A stretch of 64,000 nucleotides of DNA, from contig NC_069123.1 in the NCBI RefSeq assembly GCF_026914265.1, forward strand, positions 53,457,973 to 53,521,972, in the 5' to 3' direction. Shown here in pieces: positions 1 to 12,560 of the stretch. This stretch comes from Mya arenaria. Lineage: Eukaryota > Mollusca > Bivalvia > Myida > Myidae. A model generated the notes under the pieces. The model had not been told where the DNA came from. It searched no databases and saw only the letters and a program-made list of their open reading frames with translations. Both the position numbers and the translations under genes were made by a program. How positions within the stretch are numbered: the first letter of the stretch is position 1; each line of letters begins with the position of its first letter.

Positions 1-255
1 ATTCGAATGGGAATATCAGTCATTTCTGTCTGATATGAGTCAGTATGGCGTTTAAACACAATTCATGTCGTAACTGCGTCACGGCGGGGTCAAGCCACGA
101 TGCAATGTAAGCGCGGGTAGACCTCAGTAATACACTCTGATAAATAGAAATTTATTCACTATTTATTCATGAAGGTAGAACAATATATATAGAACTGTTA
201 TAATTACTTAACACAATTTATATTCATATCAAATACATTAATATTTAACGTCATT

Positions 256-648
256 CATAATTGACTCACAGGGGCAGGGTGCGTTGTTTTGACACATTCC
301 TATGACCACGCCCCCCCCCCCCCCCATTTTTTTAAATCTTAGGCTTACTAATAATGATGGGGGGAACTGTTACTAGTGATAACTTACAATTATTATTTTT
401 TTAAAATTTCATTCTTTAATCTTTATAAAAGTCATGGCCTCTTGAACATGGCCGTCTCGGCAAATCATTGGGAAATACAGGGTCGTCACCCTTTACAAAG
501 GTTATAGAATAAAAAAAGTTAGTTATCACCAGTAACAGTTTCCCCATAAATATTAATAAGCCTGGGATTTTTTAGAAAAAAATGGGAGGGGGGTGCGTGG
601 TCATAGGGATGTGTCAAAACAACGCACCTTGCCCCGGTGAATTGACTG
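256..648. repeat. Imperfect inverted repeat upstream of the CAMLG-like gene
   Basis: The arms at about 256-390 and 515-648 are reverse complements with mismatches and indels. Shared words are GGTGCGTTGTTTTGACACAT near the outer ends and AACTGTTACT(A/G)GTGATAACT near the inner ends. The left arm contains a run of C. The spacer of about 125 bp shows nothing recognisable. It may be a foldback-type non-autonomous element; I found no clear target duplication. Confidence 0.75.
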
Positions 649-654
649 AAATAA

Positions 655-889
655 CCACAGGCATCTGAATCATTGTTTGTCACTAAAATATTGTTTAAAA
701 CCATTTTTGGTACATACAATGAGATAAACAACACATCTGAAGATATTTATAGTGTCTTTGATATATATATTTCTTTTTTGTATATCGAAGACACTAAATA
801 TCTTCAGATGTGTTGTTTATCTCATTGTATGTACCAAAAATGGTTTTAAACAATATTTTTGTGACAAATAATGATTCAGATGCCTGTGG
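655..889. repeat. Long near-perfect hairpin (about 110-bp arms)
   Basis: The left arm (about 655-765) and right arm (about 781-889) are reverse complements with only about four differences over 110 bp, around a short AT-rich loop. The outer ends read CCACAGGCATCTGAAT and its complement. It ends about 240 bp before the CAMLG-like start codon, so it lies in the promoter or 5' untranslated region. The high identity points to a young foldback insertion or to arms kept alike by gene conversion. Confidence 0.9.
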
Positions 890-1131
890 GAATAACGGTT
901 AAGGGGAAATTACTGCGCTGGAGTCGACAATTTACATTATAGACTTGTTAAACAATGATAACTAGTTTCGAATAATAAAAAAAACTTGAAAATTATTTTC
1001 TAATGATGATTGATAAATATATATTTAAATATAGAATATAGATTAATCAAATATATTTTTTGACTAGATAATCTTGATTTAAGTATTTGTTTATTTATTC
1101 GAAGATTCTGTTGATATAGAACCCGGAAAAG

Positions 1132-4100
1132 ATGGCCGATATTGATGCGATTCGCGAAGCCAGAAGGCAAAGAATATTAAAAGCATCTGAAAATCGATTG
1201 AACAAAGTACTTGGAAATCATGGTAGATAATTTTGTTTCTTTGTTTATGTGTGTAACTTTTAGGTGTAGGTATTTTATGAATAAAGCACAGCACATGTCA
1301 GACATTTGCAATGAGTCTAACACTTACAGCATTGCTACATGCTTTTTTTAAAAGCAATTATTTTGACTCTTATTTTATATCTTATACCATTACTGAGCAC
1401 ACAACTGGGTCTGAAAACTGTTTCAAGATAGGCCTTGAAATAACAAATTTACAAGCTTCAGGGATCGTAGTCTAAAATAATAGACGTGTTATACGGGATT
1501 CTTCCAATCCCTAACCTTATGAAGGATTTGCCTTATAAAAAAATAAAAAATATACTGTCAACGTACAATTATTTGGACTACAGGGATCAAATTTAACTTT
1601 TTTTCATTTACTTCGTAGAAGGTAAATAAGTGGAATTTCCTGCGATCAAAAATCATTTCCAAACCTATTTAAGATACCGGGTACCTTTCTTAGAGGTACC
1701 CCATATGATGCCTATTTTGGAGTCATGTTTTTCCATGTGCTAAAAATAGATTTTGTAGCAACACCTAGCAGCTCGAGAATAGCTACTAACAGTCATAAGA
1801 CTAAAATCATATTGTTATGAAGAAATGTACCCTGACACAAATTTCTCAACAAGATAATCCTAACCACTAAGATCATGTAATTTTATTTCGTTCTCAATCA
1901 TCTGAATAGATCTGACACTTTGAGGACAAGTGCATCCAATGTGGGGCCCACTCAAATCCATGACTGCCAGAATATTAGCACAGAGCTTCAAATTTGAGCC
2001 GGTTTGCATGGTTCCGGCCTTCAGACATACATTTGCTTTTATTATTATTAAATGACATTTCAGGAATTACTACAGAAACTTTCTTGATTATATCTCTAAA
2101 TTCAAAGTAAGACCTTGTATTGCGCATTTTAAATACTACTGCAAATTTGATGTCACACACATGTATATATGTCATCAATATGAAAGTACATTAAGCATAC
2201 ATGTGATAATTTCTTCGGTCGATTCCGGGACACTCGTCGTAATGTCAACGCACACTAGGGGGGTTCGGGGGCATGCCCCCCCGGAATTTTTTTTAAATGG
2301 GGAACGTCTGTGGTGCATTCCATAGCATATCTGGGGCTATTTTAGTCGTTTTTAACGTCGGGAAAATGTACCTATTTTGACTGTCAAGACGTATTTTTTA
2401 CCTGACATGGTTGTTTTTTTTTCTGCATTTTCTTGAAAAAATAAAACCACCAGATATTTTCCCAGGCTTTAAATGAAGTGCTAACCAGGAGGATATGCAG
2501 TCTACTTTCGGTTTCATCAAAACAGGAAATAAACAACTATACGGGCACCTGTTTCCCGCGCTTTTGAGAACATGCGTTACGAAATATTTATTTTTTCATC
2601 ACATTTAAAACGTTTGCAATTAATGACACACAATATTTTCCAGACGATAAAGAAGATTTTTAAGTCGATGAGCTTTTTTCCGTTTGGAGATGCATATAAT
2701 TTTGATAGAGACGTGTCAACAATCAGCTGTATAAAGCGATCACGTGACTTACCATGGTCACGTGATTAAAGCACTCTATATAACCGTCTGTAAACCCCAT
2801 ATCGTCAGTTTTATTTCGGCGTAAAAATACGTAAAAATACACACGATAGTTCGGAAACGGTCAAAACACTAAAATTCCTTGTTTTCCGTGTTTTAATTTT
2901 GTTTTTTTTTACTCATTTTGTCACTTTCTTTGAACTTACCTTCATGCTCGTTTGTTGGTAAAATGTGTGAAAAATATCAATTCATCAATTAAAAGCTATC
3001 ATTCATAAGACCAAACAAATCCATATGAAAACAATGAATTAGTATACAAGAACCCTCCCCCACTCGTTAAGCACAACAATAGGCCGATAGATCAATTATC
3101 GGGTGATTGACGATGACCTCGACGACACACGTACCAATTAACGGATTAGTGTCAACATGTCCTGTGTTTTACGACCAGTGTCCCGGACAGGCAAAATAGC
3201 TGACTTACAATGGTAAAATTAAGATAATCGATTCCGATTCCGAGATTTTTTTTTTCGTTTTTTTTTTTATGACTTTCCGGGACAAACATGCACCCTCCGT
3301 GACTCCGTGACAGAGATACGATTTCCGGGACAATCCCGGACGTCCGGGACGTTATCACATGTATGCATTAAGACATTCCATGCATTGTTAAGGTATTAAT
3401 ATTCCAACCATCTTATAGTTTTAGTTGTTATCTTCACACAGACTCTTTATGGAATATAAATAAAGTTTGATATTTCATTTTTGTATTTTTAAACAATTGG
3501 GCCTTTTTAAACAGACACTATGAATACACTCCAAACAAGTTGTGACGAAATCTGTTATTGCTACGGAAACATGAGTAAAGTAATTATTGATCATATTAAT
3601 CCTTTTAAAGCAAGAAGCCTGGGAAGAAATTAAAACCTTTTGAAAAATTCAATTTATTTGGCATATTATAATGACTTTTTGATAACTTTAATGTTCGAAG
3701 GCACACTGTGGCTTATATTATGTGTAAAGTGTTGAAACTCTGTGTATTGCAGGTTGTAAACAGAGCATCAATTAATGCTCATCAGTTGAAAGGTCAAGCT
3801 GTTTCAGACAAAATAGATGCAATTAATGTTCTTTCTAACGCTCCAGCACAATCTGTATGCAATAACACTGGTTACATAGTTTGTCATAGAACAAAGTTGC
3901 ATCAGTACGAACATTAAAGATTTAGATAGTTTGGTCCATCAGGTTTTGTCTAATGGTAATGCCTCTTCAGTATTGTTACAATTTATGTGTCATGATAGTA
4001 GGCTTTTGCAAGAGTACCTGTACCATTAAGGCAATCCCTCACATTTGCTATGGATTTGTAAAGCAACAAATGATGAGTTTTGGTGCGGTCATGATAGATG

Positions 4101-7100
4101 AATTATGATGAAACAATACTTTTTATATAACAGGTTCCTTAATTCACCCATGTCTTAAAAACATTAATTAGAATTCCTAACATTATTATAAAAACCCTCA
4201 TAAATATTGTCCAAATACCTTTTAAAATGAAACTCAACTTGACAGATGGGAAAGAAATGTTCAACTAAGTATGTCAAAACTCATGAACTGTACAACATTG
4301 AGCCTATTTTTCAAAAAACATACATACCTGTACAAGGCCATTGAAAAGTATGCTTGCATCCTATATATTGTATTGTGAAGACATTTCCCGTGCAAAATTT
4401 CCAAGATGATCTCAAATAAACAAATCTAAGTGACACTTCAAGTAATCTTTAAAGTTTTAGTTTATAAATATTTAGTAATGAAAACATACCATTGTGAAAT
4501 AGTTCTTCAAATAAAAGGAGAAGGGTAAATATTTTTAGTGTCTAACCCTGTTTGCCCTCCATATATTGATGGAGCTTTCAATGTATTGAATGAAAAGTGC
4601 ATGTGTCAGACAAGATACATTTACGGCATATTACGAAATAGATAAAAATATTGTGAGGAAATTTGATGTTTAACTGTAACGTAATAGTCTTAACATATAT
4701 ATATATGAAGTGGCGGTGCCATAAGGTACACATCTTGTCTTCGTATGTTTGCTTTGTGAATGTTTCATCTGCTGCATCTACCAAGCAGTTTATTGCTTCT
4801 TGGGAAACAAGACATCACAACTTCTTTTGTTTGAAATATTGCTGAAGACTGGCAAACTTTACCAATCAAGCTATAATGCCCAAACGGGCTATAGTTGCCT
4901 GCTTGATCAAGTTTTGAAGCAATCATGAGCATCATTAAAAAAAAAGGCAAGATAATGTCATAGCCTTAGCATGCTAGCACTTAACCTTGGCCATTATTCC
5001 AAAACTGCTAGCTCTGTGATAAGTGCCACAATATAACAAATATTAAATGGCATATAAATAGTAAGATATATTCGTAGGAATAACTGGCATTATGGCAACT
5101 GTCTGGACATCGTACTGATTTTTTTTAATTTACCAATCTTCATACGCAATGAACAATTATTAAATCAAGCAAGTTAAAGTATAAAGTCCACAATAATTTG
5201 TAAAATGTTGTGTATTTTTTTAATTGTAGCAGAAACTCTGGATTCTGAGAAACGTTCGGTTGGTCTGTACAAACCAACAATAGAGACTGATCTAGGAGAG
5301 CATGGAAGTTCACTCGGAGTAGATGGAACATCTCAAACAAGCGGGACCACTACCGTGACCAGGAGGAGAGTGGGGACCACTGACAATCAGGCAATAGAAC
5401 AGAAGAACATGGTGAAAATATCACCACTGAAAAGACCAGTTACAGAGAGCAATAACTCTACCTTGAACAATGAATCTCTTAACTCTAGTCGCAGTAGTGC
5501 TGATGCAAAGATGATTTTAAAACATTTTGAGTTTCTGCGAATAGTTTTGTCAGTAATGACTGCATATCTCTGTAGGCGTGTACTGGCTACTGGATACGGA
5601 ATCTTTTACTTTCAGGTAAAAAGATAATATAGAGTTACTAAACCTATGTTAACTGTTTAAATTATGCAAATACTTAATACAACCTGATGTTCCATTTGTC
5701 TCGCTGTTGTGTCCCATCCCTTATTTAAAATAATTTTCGGATTTTGAAATAATTTGGCAGTTTGTCGAGTGCCTAGACTACCTAGGTAAAACATCCAAGG
5801 TCACCGCTCACCTTGGAACTTGTTCAGATTTACTATATGAGCCTTACTGATGGTAGATGTCCATAGCAGCCATGCATTAAAATCATGTGGCATAAATTAC
5901 CACCACATGAAGACAGACTAATACCATTGAAGTTGATAATACTCTTATTATTTAAATTTTAGAAATACAGTAGTGTCACTAGTGTATGATGTATTGAAAT
6001 TAGGGATGCAAATGAATGGCAAAATTGATATTCGAATATTCGGTAATTCTTTCGAACGAATATTCGAATATTCGATAACCAAAAAACATATTGTAAAGTT
6101 GTAGTAAACTATTATAATATTCACTAAAGTAATAGCGTGGCATTTTAGCCCTTCTTTGTCGTAACCAATACGCGCGGCAAAACCTGAATGTGACCAAATG
6201 AGTCTCTGAAATTCCTCATTGTAGAAAGACAAAAAGTAATACATAATGAACAGAGAAAAGCAAAATATTTTTATTTATATTCTTCTGTCTTCATATTTGT
6301 AAACAACGTAAACTTGTGGTCAAATGGCGTCCTGCGCCAATATAAGGAATTTCCATAGTACCAGCAGCCTCGTTCTGGGATTGACCTCTACTAAATAAAA
6401 CTATGGAAAACCAAACCAACTCGGGAACTAGTGTATTCCTTAATTGGCAAAGGCATTCAAACTAACCGAAAATAATTGATTTTGTGTGTCACTTGTTTTA
6501 TTAAGCCAGTTATTGTTAAATTACAGGGTATTTTTATGGTTCCCGACAATATGTCCCTAAATGACATATGACGCGTGTTTAGAGTATCACATTCACACCT
6601 CTGGCAGTATTGGCCAGTGGTTGTAAAAACAAAACTAACAAACTTTAAACAAAACAACAGAGCTATAGGCAAAAGGTTTATTATTATATTTATTCGACAA
6701 CAAAACATAGAATATTCGAATACCGATTTTGACATTCGAATACCAAACCTTTGATCAAATATTCGAATATTCGTTTGCATCCCTAATTGAAATTATGGAA
6801 CCTATGATCTAAGAGTATAATTGAATGAATATATGAGTTTCTGATTAATTAAAAACTACACATGGTTTCTAAAAACTCACAAAGAGATCACTTAAAGAAA
6901 TTCTAAACCATATACTTTCTTTTACTTGTATATATATACCATTATCTTTTGTTTATTTCAGTCAGTTGTTCTGCCATTTCTGTGTTTGGAAGCCGCATTC
7001 TTCATGTTCAAACATAAAGTATTGCATGTAAGTCATTATCATTTACATTGACCTACTTAATATTTTTGCATTTTCTCACTCTGCAAAAAAAAAGGAATAT

Positions 7101-7830
7101 AGCGTGGCCTTAAAAAAAACAAATGTGTTAAACAAATTTATCAGTATCATACCAGGGTAGTTATGAATTCCTTGTGCCTGACATGTTTTTGTAATCATTG
7201 TCTACAGAGATATTGTAGGGGAAAATAAAGTTCAGGAAATCAGGATTTATCCTCAAATCCGTTTTGAGACCTTTCAATTTCAGATCTTACATTTGTTAAG
7301 TTTGTGTTTTTGCTTGAAATTTGCATTCAAAATACAAGTTGAAGTACCTTGAATTATAAAGGAATGGCTTTCATATCAATTTTAACAGGGATCTAAACCA
7401 CTTAACATTGCTTGGGGCTTAAACTCATTCTCAAACTTAATTTTCAGGATTGGGATTTTGGTCTATTATCATACCTGTTACAGCATATTATAAACATTCC
7501 TGAAGGCTAAATGTGGTGGAGTGAACATAGCTTGTTGTCAGTTGATGTGAAGCCACATTAGGAGCATGGTACTTGTTGAAAGCCATAAATTCATTTGGCT
7601 ATTATTGATTATATTCTAAAAATTACAGAATAATGAATTTCTCATATTTCCCCCAGAACGTGACCCTGCCACATAAGTCGTCAATGCTGGTTGGTCTAGT
7701 GCTGCTGTGCGGGATCAAGCCGGGCATCATGCACTCCTACAACCAGGTGATGGGATACGTCACCGCCGCGTCAGAGGACTTTGCCATGTTCTTCTTTGCT
7801 TTTATGATGGCCAACTGTTTTATAACATAA
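1132..7830 (+). CDS. CAMLG: CAMLG/GET2-like receptor for tail-anchored protein insertion
   Basis: Four exons: 1132-1222, 5230-5615, 6962-7027, 7657-7830. Junction phases agree (1, 0, 0) and the total is 717 nt, or 238 aa. The N-terminus has the basic stretch EARRQRILKASENRLNKVLG, which fits the RR(K/R)-rich segment by which CAMLG and yeast Get2 bind the TRC40/Get3 ATPase. A long polar, Ser/Thr-rich linker follows, then three hydrophobic segments (about residues 130-160, 160-182 and 190-238). The last exon (LPHKSSMLVGLVLLCGI, then FAMFFFAFMMANCF) aligns with the CAMLG C-terminus. The family acts in the ER membrane with WRB/GET1 to insert tail-anchored proteins. Human CAMLG is somewhat longer, in the linker. 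An AATAAA lies near 8333. Exon 2 has two possible acceptors 3 bp apart. Intron 1 holds a 1.17-kb transposon and intron 2 a hAT MITE. Confidence 0.88.
1468..1580. mobile_element. TAGTC-ended MITE, short copy
   Basis: It begins TAGTCTAAAATAATAGACG and ends ATTATTTGGACTA, which gives terminal inverted repeats of about 13 bp. It is flanked by CAGGGATCG and CAGGGATCA, a 9-bp duplication with one mismatch. The same ends occur at 29304-29822, 30078-30858 and 45624-45726. A 9-10-bp duplication suggests a Mutator-like element. It lies in intron 1 of the CAMLG-like gene. Confidence 0.75.
2195..3366. mobile_element. 1.17-kb non-autonomous DNA transposon with ATTAA duplication
   Basis: The 15-bp terminal inverted repeats GCATACATGTGATAA (2195-2209) and TTATCACATGTATGC (3352-3366) match perfectly, and ATTAA directly flanks both ends (2190-2194 and 3367-3371). 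Subterminal sequence on both sides carries CCGGGAC-rich words. No transposase frame is visible inside; the longest open frame, 65 codons, resembles nothing I know. It sits in intron 1 of the CAMLG-like gene. The superfamily is uncertain. Confidence 0.8.
6001..6785. mobile_element. hAT-type MITE with 8-bp target duplication
   Basis: ATTGAAAT stands directly before (5993-6000) and after (6786-6793) an element that starts TAGGGATGCAAATGAAT and ends ATTCGTTTGCATCCCTA. Repeated ATTCGAATATTCG palindromes lie just inside both ends. An 8-bp duplication with TAGGGATG ends fits the hAT superfamily. The interior (about 700 bp) has open frames of up to 107 codons on the minus strand without recognisable domains, so it is non-autonomous. 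It lies in intron 2 of the CAMLG-like gene. Confidence 0.88.
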
Positions 7831-8339
7831 AGATTGATGGTGGTTGAAGTTTCCTTGTGTTCCTTATACTATGAAATGAGAATCATTGTGTGATCTGAGG
7901 ACTACCATCCCGTTTTAGTGCTTCAAGTCCTGATCTTTCTTTATGATTTCCACATTATTGTGTTTGCATAATTTAACTAGAGTGTTCATTATCCCAGTTT
8001 CTACAAACTTTTCCTTAAACATTTTGTTGTTATTTATATCTACTAGTCCCATGATGGTGTTAATTAATTAGATTTTCAGAATGTTATTAGTTCAGCTTAA
8101 TGGTGGTCTTTACTCAGTCTCATTGTAAGAATTCTTTGGACACTGGGTTGAACCTGGTTTAATGTTCATGTGATAAGAAATTTGAAAAATCTAATGATTG
8201 TAATGGTTTTTTTTATAGTTGTTCAAGACAAAGTATATATCGGAGGTGCTACAAATGACATACTCTGGATCTGGAATAAGATACTTCCTGGAGACTTAAC
8301 ATACTACTAGAAAGTACAATTGTATACATAAATCAATAA

Positions 8340-9900
8340 ACAAAACCTGTAAAATTTTAATTATGATGTACAACTGTGACTATGGGCTATTCCAGTAAAA
8401 CATATAACCCCGGGGGGGAGGCAATTATTTAAACAGTATAAAGGTGGGTGTCTTCGCTTATTTGGACCCCACAAGGGTAAATTTGCATCTGTAGGATGGT
8501 GGCATAATTTAAAAGTGCCTTATATGTTTAAATGGAATAGCCCTAAAGCTAAGTACATATCTTATATCAATTAAGAACTAACATCACATGACCCTTGTCA
8601 ATGGTTACCTATAATATGTTTCATAATCAGAAGCATGTCTATCATTTTGGTGCTTCTTGTGTTCACAATGTATTGAGCAGCTGTTCATGGAGTGTAACTC
8701 TTAATTAAAGACCTATAGGTCCTTTAATGGCTTTATTGCATATAGATATATTTAAGTCAGTAAGGTTGTGATTCACATGTTTTATTGACAAATGTTCACT
8801 GTGATACTCACAGAAACGCACTTTGTGATTTATTTATTACATATTGAAATAGCATTGCAATTAAATCATATTGTCACAAACTTGTTAAATAATTTTCAAG
8901 AGTGGTATGTTGATTTTTTTTTATCTTTAATGATATAACAGAACGTAACAGACAGTTTAATAGACTTATTTGATTGAACATCGCCTTAATAAACATAGTT
9001 AAAAAAGTATATTCATGTCATGTATCTAAACACAAAATAAACATATAATTTTTTTTTTTTAAATGTATGTCACTGTCTAAAGCGACAACATTTAATTTTT
9101 ATTTCAGCTTGTTAATATTGGCAGTGAGAAAAAAAATCTGAACTACTTAACATGTACCAAGTTGTATTATAAATAAATGAGTTACATACAACAAATGCTT
9201 CTTTAATTTATTTACAAACATAATGTCAGGGTTAGAGTTAGGTTTAGAAACTGATGGACATAAAATACAGATGGATTTACCTAGTAAAATCATCTTGTAT
9301 ACAAGTTTTACATAACTCACAATATCATGGACAAATACTTATGAAGTGATATTCATCCTCTTATGTCCCTACTGTTAAAACATTTTCTATCACTCCAACA
9401 TGCATTTATATTATCCTTTACAGGGTTAATTAGACCTGTACACTATCGGTGATGGTTTATATTGTCCTTGAGTTTGTGTTCATAGCTATGAAGCAAGAAT
9501 ATGACCTTTACCCTGAGACTGGCATTATGCAATAAATATGCGAATTTAATATCTGTTTTGTATTTATGTGAAAAGCAAAATAAGTCAGAATTTTCACACA
9601 AGGAGGGCGCTTCGACATTTTCAATAATATACTACATGGTTCCAATTCGACCTTAGATCATACAATTACCCACAGCCCACAAACTTAGTTCTAATCTAGG
9701 TTCACCAAATTCCAGGCCTGGTATCAGCTTATTTATTTCTAATATTGCTGAATGGGATACAGAAATTATTACCGGTTATATCATTGTAGAATGTGTGTTT
9801 TTTGTAAAAAAAATAATGCAAAAGAATTAAAGACATTCTTGGTAGCGTTCTGAAGAAACAGAACTCAAAAAATATTCAAGATATTAAAACAAAACTTGCT
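8340..9900. other. Intergenic stretch, no gene seen
   Basis: AT-rich sequence downstream of the CAMLG-like gene. I see no coding frame with recognisable content and no long repeat pair. It contains short homopolymers and a GGGGG run near 8410. Possible later polyadenylation signals (ATAAATAAA-like) occur near 9171. Confidence 0.5.
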
Positions 9901-9904
9901 GCTC

Positions 9905-10220
9905 ATGCTGTCACACAGACAATCTTTACACCTACATTATATATGAAGGCAAAATCTTACGATTTTGATCTCTGTCCTCATTTGCCACTTGTTCAATACA
10001 ATCGATACACCTATGTAAAGCAAAAAATCCTGGGTTTTTTATCTCTGTTTACATTTGTACTTGTTTGACACAGACAGTCTTTACACCTATATTAAGGCAA
10101 AATCTTGTGGTTCTGATCTGGTTAATGTTTGCCCCTTGTTCGACACAGACAATCTTTACACCTATATTTAGGCAAAATCTTGTGGTTTTGATCTCCGTCA
10201 ACGTTTGCCCTTGGTTTGAC
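9905..10220 (+). repeat. Tandem repeat, about 78-bp unit, about 4 copies
   Basis: The words CACAGACAATCTTTACACCT, GGCAAAATCTTGTGGTT and TTTGCC(C)CTTGTTCGA recur in order about four times with divergence. Short open frames across it are repeat artefacts. From about 10390 to 10900 a second, more diverged block repeats the words TTAGGGCAAGTTGG and TAGGGCACATTGT. Confidence 0.7.
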
Positions 10221-10979
10221 TGGAAAAAAACAAGAGCGTTCGCATTGGCTTTGTTGTGCTTTTGATCAGATCTTATGGAGTTTGATTAAGTCATCCTTAG
10301 ATCTTTTTACTTCTGGGACTTTTATCTGGACTATTAAAAGAACTAGGAGACTTCTCCTCACCCTGGCTTCGGCGTCTGTGTCTGCATCAGTGCTTGGTTA
10401 AAGTTTTATTCTTAGGGCAAGTTGGCATTTTCCCTTTTAACTCCAATCACTTCATTCTTCATACAGTTGTTCAGGACCATCACACAATGAAGGTACATAA
10501 CTCCTTAAATTATGGCTACTGATTGACTTAGCAAATTAGGTTAAAGTTTTAGGGCACATTGTTTCTGGTTTAAGTTTTAGGACAAGTTGGAATTTTTACT
10601 ATGAAATTTTATACCCTTCACTCAATTGACTGAATACTTCACAATTGACCTTCTTGCAATTATGTTACATAACACCATTTCATCTTAAATACAAATTATG
10701 GCCACCAATTGACTTTCGAAATTGTAGGGCACATTGTGTTTCGCTTGAAATTTATGGACAAGTTGAATTTTTCGCTAATTATTTCCATACCCTTTATTCA
10801 AATGACTTAATACTTCAAACAGTTGGTAACTGCCATTTCAAAATTAGGTTACATACCTCCATAATAACACTTATTGCCAATTATTGTCCTTGATTGATTT
10901 AGGGTAGATTCGACATATGGTGACCAAACTTTATGTAAAGGAGTGTGTATGGATACTTGTTTTCATGGAATTGGTTTGG

Positions 10980-11290
10980 GGCCCCTAGGATCAAGGTTAC
11001 TGTTACTGAAAATAGAAAAATTGTTGATACTGAATAACCTGAGTGAGGGACATATTGCAACCAAACTTGGTATATAGCAAGTGTTTATGGATACTTTTCA
11101 TTGGAATGCATTTTGGGTCCAGTATGGCCAAGGTCTCTGTTACTAAAAATAGCAAAAACGGTTGGTACTGAATAACATTGGGTAGAAAAGACGTATTGTG
11201 ATCAAACTTGGTATGTAGGAATAGTTCATGTAGAACTTGCATTTTAGGCCACAGGATCAAAATCAAGGTTGTTACTAAAATAGAAAAAAA
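10980..11290 (+). repeat. Tandem repeat, about 115-120-bp unit, about 2.5 copies
   Basis: Units share GTTACTRAAAATAG, then GTTGRTACTGAATAAC, then ATTGYRAYCAAACTTGGTAT, with moderate divergence. This is probably the internal tandem part of a dispersed intergenic repeat. Confidence 0.6.
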
Positions 11291-11659
11291 AGATCAAACT
11301 GCATCTCACAACGAAGGCTGAAGGTCTTCTGTCAATCATTGACATTGCGAAATTATAACCCACCAGAGGCAACTTCTGGTGGCATGTAACTGCCTTAAGA
11401 TAACCTGTTAACTTTCGCAAATTGGTTTGTGTTAAGCACTTAATTTTCCAAATAAATATCTAGCTAACTAGTTAATATTCACGTTACTTCTTTGGTAATA
11501 TAAATATCATATGACTAAAAACAGGATTGGAAGTGCCCAGAACTGCCATCTACTACCTTTTTTTAGCTGTACAACATTAACAGGTCATCTAGCTATGGTC
11601 TGCGAATTCTGCTTAATAAGTAAGTTACTAACTGGTTAATGTAATAAGATTCATTCACT

Positions 11660-12560
11660 TATCTATTACTTAAAACGAGGATTTTGAAAAAAATCCTTAT
11701 TCAAGTCTCTAAGACGTTTGTGACCCCCAGGGAAGGACTAGTTTTAACCTCAGGGGCATAAATTGTACAATCTTGATAGAAAACCACTAAATGACGCCTT
11801 AATAAAAAATCAAGGGTCAGCGCTTAATGGTTTCAGGCAAATAAAAAATCAATTTACTAAGATGAGGCCACAAGTTACTTAGAACTTTGTGGCCTCAATT
11901 TACTAAGTAATGGCCTCAATTTACTTAGTGGTAGCCACAATTTACTTAGTTGTGGTCACAATATAAATAACGTGTTGCGGATGTAACCTCTGTGCCTGCG
12001 TAAAAACATAAAACCAACTGCACAACCAAACAAGAGGCCCAAGAGGGCCTATGCTCTACTGGCTTGGTTCTTGTGGTCATTTTCAATCCAGAGCATGTAC
12101 ATATGAGTAATAGGCAACAAATATGTTTGTGTTTGGGTAAGCTGAAAATGCTGCACGTTCAGCATCTGAGGGCAGAAAGTGTTGTAAGCAGATAAGCTGC
12201 ATGACCTATTTCAATAAGTGCCACAACAAGCTCCACAACAAATATCAAAGATATGGACCTTGTGGTTTGAAACAAGGAAGATTTTGAAAATATTTCTTAA
12301 ATAAGTCTCTAGGAAACTTGTTACCCCCGGGGCAGTGCCAGTTTTGACCCAAGGGGAATAATTTGAACAACCATGGTAGTGGACCACTAAATTAAGCCTT
12401 GTTCAAAATAGCAAGTATCTGCATAGCTACTTCAGACAAAAAGGTTTTTAACATTTCCCAATTTAAGTATACCAAACCTGTAAACCCGGGGGCTTGGCCA
12501 GTAATGACCCCTGGGGCATAATTTAAACAAACATTCACAAGCAATTGTGACTTACATATA
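11660..12560 (+). repeat. Dispersed bivalve-type repeat (CAAGAGGCCCAAGAGG family)
   Basis: A copy of the CAAGAGGCCCAAGAGG family starts near 12029. On both sides the phrase AAGTCTCTA(A/G)G..CTTGT.ACCCCC.GGG recurs (about 11695 and 12305), followed by ..ACCACTAAAT..A.GCCTT. A short stretch at 11860-11960 repeats CAATTTACTTAGT three to four times. No coding content is visible. Confidence 0.5.

Noticed and set aside
3708-3917. Open frame after a good acceptor (TGTATTGCAG) in CAMLG intron 1
   Set aside because: Its phase does not fit exon 1 (phase 1 entry hits a stop after six codons), and the protein resembles nothing. A skipped or poison exon is possible but unsupported.
8219-8300. Possible extra CAMLG terminal exon after TTTTTATAG
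   Set aside because: The 7657-7830 exon already ends with a stop at the expected C-terminus. The stretch is more likely 3' untranslated sequence.
10065-11266. Several open frames of 60-90 codons
   Set aside because: They fall in tandem repeats and repeat their own sequence. No domains or splice context.
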